A stretch of 34,703 bases of DNA from positions 1 through 34,703 of the forward strand of contig JBAVJB010000072.1 in assembly GCA_049687495.1 (NCBI GenBank). Direction: 5' to 3'. Below are positions 31,455 through 34,703 of the stretch, piece after piece. Numbering within the stretch: the first letter of the stretch is position 1; each line of letters begins with the position of its first letter. The position numbers and the translations under genes are program-made. The notes under the pieces were generated by a model. The model searched no databases and was not told the DNA's origin. It worked only from the letters and a program-made list of their open reading frames with translations. This DNA is from Salinimicrobium sp049687495. GTDB taxonomy: Bacteria > Bacteroidota > Bacteroidia > Flavobacteriales > Flavobacteriaceae.

Positions 31455-33140
31455 CTATTCTTCTTCTTGCTGTTGTTCAGCTTCAGGTTGATCCTGGAAG
31501 TATTTTGTGTCTCCGGTGATCTCTGTGAACTCACTTCTTCTGTTCTTAGCGTACTGCTCTTCGGTACACATATTAGGACGGGTACAGTCGTTCAAAGGAA
31601 CTTCTTCACCGTATCCTTTTGGTACCAATCTGTCTCTGCTAATTCCGTGGTTCACGAGGTACTCGAGCGTAGACTCGGCACGTCTTTGAGAAAGATCCAT
31701 GTTGTACTTGTTACTTCCGCGAGCATCGGCGTGAGAACCAATCTCGATCTTCAACATTGGATAGTTCTTCATGATCTCCACCACGCGGTTCAAGGTTGGC
31801 TCAGATTCGGCTTTAATGGTAGCCTTGTCGAAGTCGAAGTAGATGTTGCCTACACCTGCGATCTGTCTTCTTCCGGTTTCAGGATTGATCTCCATTTCTT
31901 CCTTCGGAAGTACAGGTTTTTTGTATTCTTCACGGCTGAAGGCATAAAGGTTATCAGAACCTCGTCGGTTAGAAGCAAGATATCCTTTTTCTTCTCCTTC
32001 TTTCATTACAAAAGCGAAGTCATCGAATTCACTGTTTAAAGTGTTTCCAAGGTTTTGCGCTTCAGAAAAACTTCCGCCTTGAGCTTCAGCTTTAAAGATG
32101 TCAAGGTTTCCGAAGCCTACGCGGCCATCAGATGCGAAATAAAGAGTACCATCATTCGCGATGTAAGGAAACTGCTCCCTGTTTGGAGTGTTTACATTAG
32201 ATCCAAGATTTACAGGCTCTCCAAAAGAGCCATCTTCGTTAACAGCTACTTTGTAGATGTCAAAAGATCCTAAAGAACCGGGCATGTCACTAGCAAAATA
32301 AAGGGTTTTACCGTCCTGGCTCAAGGTTGGGTGTTCTGTAGAATACTGGTCGCTGGTAAATGGCAGCTCTTCAATGTTGGTCCATTCTCCATCCTGCTTT
32401 TGGGCTCTGTAGATTCTGATGGTTGCAACAGGAACTTCAGACCAGTCTGTCTTCACCCTTCTTTCGTTGGTACGGTCAAAGTACATTACGTTACCGTCAT
32501 CAGAAAAGGCAGCTGAACTTTCGTGAGTATCGGTATTGATCTCATCGCCAAAAAGTACAACATTGCTCAACTTTCCGTCTTCAGAAATGTTAGCCTCGTA
32601 AAGGTCAAGGTATGGTTTCCTGTTCCACTTGTAGATGGGCCTGTCCTGGTTTCTTGTAGAAGCAAAGACGATCTTGTCACCCATGAAAGTGATCCCAAAG
32701 TCAGAAGAAGCTGCGTTCTGCATCACCTGGCTTGTAGTGTAGGTGTGAGAAACGGCAGTATCCATTTTGGTAGTCCAGTCTTCCCAGTTCACCTCTCTTC
32801 CAAGATACTCGCCAAGGTATTGAGCGGCCTCCTGGTTCTTACCAACAGCCCTCAAGGCGTGAGAATAACGGAATTTATAAATCGGGTCAATGTTCTGGTT
32901 TTGCTCGAAGAGTCTGCTGTAGGCATCTTCGGCCTCTTTCATACGATTGGTAAAGAAATAGGAGTCTCCCAATTTCTCAAGAACTTCCTGATTCTTGTTG
33001 GCAACCAAACGGTACTGTTCAGAAGCGTCCATGTATGCCCTTTGAAGAAAGAGCTTATTTGCTTTTTTTACCTGTGAATTTTGCGCAAATGCACCAAATC
33101 CAACAAGTAAAATTAAAAGTGTACTATAAAGTTTTTTCAT
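31455..33140 (-). CDS. OmpA-family protein with PD40 repeats
   Basis: The 561-residue protein has a signal peptide (cleavage after about GAFAQ, residue 20) and an N-terminal TPR-like helical region (about 20-130, with GDSYFFTNRMKEAEDAYSRLF). WD40-like PD40 strands follow (for example SSAAFSDDGNVMYF, TLSQDGKTLYFASDMPG, IANDGTLYFASDG). The C-terminal OmpA domain (about 425-540) has YFDFDKATIKAES, GSHADARGSNKYNMDLSQRRAEST and RLVPKGYGEEVPLNDC, including the peptidoglycan-binding Asp and Arg. It would anchor an outer-membrane assembly to the cell wall. It follows the PorP/SprF gene by 13 bases. Such trios accompany secreted adhesins in Bacteroidota. Confidence 0.93.
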   Translation of the reverse strand: MKKLYSTLLILLVGFGAFAQNSQVKKANKLFLQRAYMDASEQYRLVANKNQEVLEKLGDSYFFTNRMKEAEDAYSRLFEQNQNIDPIYKFRYSHALRAVGKNQEAAQYLGEYLGREVNWEDWTTKMDTAVSHTYTTSQVMQNAASSDFGITFMGDKIVFASTRNQDRPIYKWNRKPYLDLYEANISEDGKLSNVVLFGDEINTDTHESSAAFSDDGNVMYFDRTNERRVKTDWSEVPVATIRIYRAQKQDGEWTNIEELPFTSDQYSTEHPTLSQDGKTLYFASDMPGSLGSFDIYKVAVNEDGSFGEPVNLGSNVNTPNREQFPYIANDGTLYFASDGRVGFGNLDIFKAEAQGGSFSEAQNLGNTLNSEFDDFAFVMKEGEEKGYLASNRRGSDNLYAFSREEYKKPVLPKEEMEINPETGRRQIAGVGNIYFDFDKATIKAESEPTLNRVVEIMKNYPMLKIEIGSHADARGSNKYNMDLSQRRAESTLEYLVNHGISRDRLVPKGYGEEVPLNDCTRPNMCTEEQYAKNRRSEFTEITGDTKYFQDQPEAEQQQEEE

Positions 33141-33153
33141 GTGTCTCTGGGTT

Positions 33154-34095
33154 TTAGAAGAATCTTGGGGATACGTTATAACCTTTAGAAAGGCCTAATA
33201 GGTCTAGGTCAAACAACACCATGATCTCATGCGTCCCATCATTGAAATCGCCAAGATTACCTGTTGTGTAGTCATAGGCATAACCTACTCTTAGTTCCGG
33301 TGTAACACGGAAGTTCACCAATCCGCTAACGGTTTCATCGAACCTGTAAGCAACACCGGCTTCAAAACGGTTATACAGAAGCACGTTTGCAGTCACGTCA
33401 ACAGAAAGCGGAGCACCTTTTACGGCACGGGCCATAAAAGCGGGCTTTAGCTTCACGTTTTGGTTAAGGTCAAACACATAACCTCCGGTTAGGAAGTAGT
33501 GAATGTTCTCTTCTCCTAGACGTGCAAGACCTGTTTCATTTTCAAGGTGCTTGGCGTTGAAAAGGTTTGGAGCAGAAAGTCCCACGTAGTAGTTGTCTCC
33601 AAACCAGTAAGCACCAACTCCAAAGTTTGGAAAGGTCTCACTGATGTTTTGTGCCGCAGGGTCGTTAACATTACTTCCTGTTTCCAGGTTAGAAAGGTTA
33701 GCATCAAAGAAGGTCATCCCGGCTTTTACACCGAAAGATAGCTTAGAGCTTTCAGTAACAGGAAGGATGTAGTTCACATCTGCATAAAGGTTATTTTCCT
33801 TTACGATTCCGCCAATCTCATCATGAACGATTGAGATACCGCCTTCAAGTCTGTCGGTAAAACCGGTGTGGGCAAAAAAGTTGGCAGTCTCGGGAGCGCC
33901 TTCCATTCCGGCCCATTGGTTCCTGTAGAGACCTCCTACATTTAGTATACCCAGGTCGTCAATAGCATAAGCGGGGTTGATCATGCTCATGTTGTACATG
34001 TACTGGGTGTACATTGGATCTTGTTGCGCATTACCCTTTAGTGAAAAAAGGGCAATGCAGGCAACGGTAAAAATTTTTATGAATGAATTTCTCAT
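33154..34095 (-). CDS. PorP/SprF family type IX secretion outer-membrane protein
   Basis: From the ATG at 34095 there are 313 residues with a signal peptide ending at about GNAQ. The family signature QQDPMYTQYMYNMSMINPAYA is next, followed by beta-barrel-like strands and YDYTTGNLGDFNDGTHEIMVLFDLDLL near the end. A TTG start 18 bases earlier is possible but less likely. SprF in F. johnsoniae is needed to secrete and attach SprB. The gene lies directly after the type IX secreted protein, as sprF does after sprB. Whether this is a SprF or PorP paralogue cannot be settled here, so no symbol is given. Confidence 0.92.
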   Translation of the reverse strand: MRNSFIKIFTVACIALFSLKGNAQQDPMYTQYMYNMSMINPAYAIDDLGILNVGGLYRNQWAGMEGAPETANFFAHTGFTDRLEGGISIVHDEIGGIVKENNLYADVNYILPVTESSKLSFGVKAGMTFFDANLSNLETGSNVNDPAAQNISETFPNFGVGAYWFGDNYYVGLSAPNLFNAKHLENETGLARLGEENIHYFLTGGYVFDLNQNVKLKPAFMARAVKGAPLSVDVTANVLLYNRFEAGVAYRFDETVSGLVNFRVTPELRVGYAYDYTTGNLGDFNDGTHEIMVLFDLDLLGLSKGYNVSPRFF

Positions 34096-34115
34096 ATGAT
34101 TTCTATGTTTCAAAA

Positions 34116-34703
34116 TTATCTGCTTAAGTATACTCTACCTTGAGTTGGTGGGGTTGTTCCATCATTGTAGTACAGAATGTAGAAATATACACCTGCAGGC
34201 AGTATTCCACTTCCGAAGGAGCCTTCAGTAGAGGTTCCATCCCAGCTTGGAGTAGAAGCGTTTCCTTTGTAAACAGGTTCTCCCCAACGGTTGTAGATCT
34301 CGAGTTTGTATCCGGGATATTCCGCAGCAAGATTTTCAATAACGAATTCGTCATTGATCGTATCGCCGTTTGGCGAGAAGATCTCCGGAATTACAATTTC
34401 ACAAGATTCTAAAGTAACAGTCACCTGAAGACGTTGTGAGCTCTCACAGTCGCCAGAAGGAGTGGCAGAGGCGTAGTAAGAAACGCCGTCTGAAAGTACT
34501 TCAGAAGTGTTGTAAGTCTCATCTCCGGTTGCTGAGGTGTACCAGGTAACAACACCATTGGCATTCACGTTCTGCTCAAGTTCAGCAAGAGTGGCCCCGT
34601 CAAATTCACAGAACACGTTTCCACCCTGAACAAGAGTTGGAGCAGCGGTATCTGTAAGAGTAACTTCAAGCATCGCTGCATCTGATTCACATCCGGCTGC
34701 AGA
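34116..34703 (-). CDS. 3' end of a T9SS-secreted protein with gliding-motility-type C-terminal domain (partial)
   Basis: The gene runs off the right edge, and only its last 195 codons are visible. The visible part has Ig-like/cysteine-containing repeats (FCEFDGATLAELEQNVNANG-VTWYTS, then ESSQRLQVTVTLESC). The C-terminal sorting domain of the type B (gliding motility-associated, TIGR04131-like) class follows: IPEIFSPNGDTINDEF, YKLEIYNRWGEPVYKG, WDGTS, and LPAGVYFYILYYNDG ending in RVYLSR. Such domains direct type IX secretion. Next to a PorP/SprF gene, a SprB-like adhesin or similar surface protein is likely. Total length is unknown. The reading frame is open across 34674-34703, so the first visible residues are not the start. 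Confidence 0.92.
   Translation of the reverse strand, partial: SAAGCESDAAMLEVTLTDTAAPTLVQGGNVFCEFDGATLAELEQNVNANGVVTWYTSATGDETYNTSEVLSDGVSYYASATPSGDCESSQRLQVTVTLESCEIVIPEIFSPNGDTINDEFVIENLAAEYPGYKLEIYNRWGEPVYKGNASTPSWDGTSTEGSFGSGILPAGVYFYILYYNDGTTPPTQGRVYLSR

Noticed and set aside
1..34703. CRISPR array, phage, transposon or defence island
   Set aside because: No regularly spaced repeats, transposase, integrase, nuclease-helicase or toxin-antitoxin gene was seen. The coding content is conserved chromosomal genes.

Overview
The window looks like chromosomal DNA of a Bacteroidota bacterium, most likely family Flavobacteriaceae. It carries the gliding/type IX secretion genes gldJ and porV, a PorP/SprF-OmpA pair next to a protein with a gliding-motility-type C-terminal domain, and an in-frame hpt-adk fusion. 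Several genes sit behind TAnnTTTG promoter elements, which are typical of this phylum, and Shine-Dalgarno sequences are mostly weak. Placement below family level cannot be supported from the sequence alone.

Layout. 1-200: a tRNA-Val(GAC) gene between two look-alike terminator hairpins, then a perfect 16-bp inverted repeat. 206-3237 (minus): gldJ and murF. 3238-3720: a long intergenic stretch where the sortase gene porU would be expected. 3721-8250 (plus): porV, cdd, and the E1-alpha and E2 genes of pyruvate dehydrogenase. 8317-13123 (plus): a tightly packed run of M28 peptidase lipoprotein, short-chain dehydrogenase, SprT-like metalloprotease, mannose-1-phosphate guanylyltransferase and a DUF389 membrane protein. 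13120-14624 (minus): an MlaE/MlaF-type lipid ABC transporter pair. 14736-16400 (plus): a PafA-like alkaline phosphatase. 16403-19631 (minus): ketoacyl synthase III, methyltransferase, DoxX-like membrane protein and family 2 glycosyltransferase. 19854-22703 (minus): gcvP. 22833-23654 (plus): a UbiA-like membrane protein. 23625-28486 (minus): purK, purE, an M3 oligopeptidase, an ECF sigma factor and its putative zinc-binding anti-sigma. 28616-31342 (plus): hpt-adk fusion, obg and a DUF4136 lipoprotein. 31455-34703 (minus): the 3' end of a type IX secreted adhesin-like protein, then PorP/SprF and an OmpA/PD40 protein.

How the genes fit together. Most are conserved housekeeping genes: wall synthesis, glycine cleavage, purine synthesis and salvage, pyruvate oxidation and ribosome assembly. 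Two islands concern type IX secretion and gliding: gldJ/porV at the left, and the secreted protein/SprF/OmpA set at the right. No phage, transposon, CRISPR or defence island is visible.

The most unusual signals are not genes. A 27-nt palindrome family (GGTCTCAAAAATG, one variable base, CATTTTTGAGACC) occurs four times, each time at or within about 55 bases of a stop codon. A 36-nt near-palindrome abuts the start codon of the DUF4136 lipoprotein. porU is missing from between gldJ and porV, and PorV carries an EF-hand-like acidic loop.
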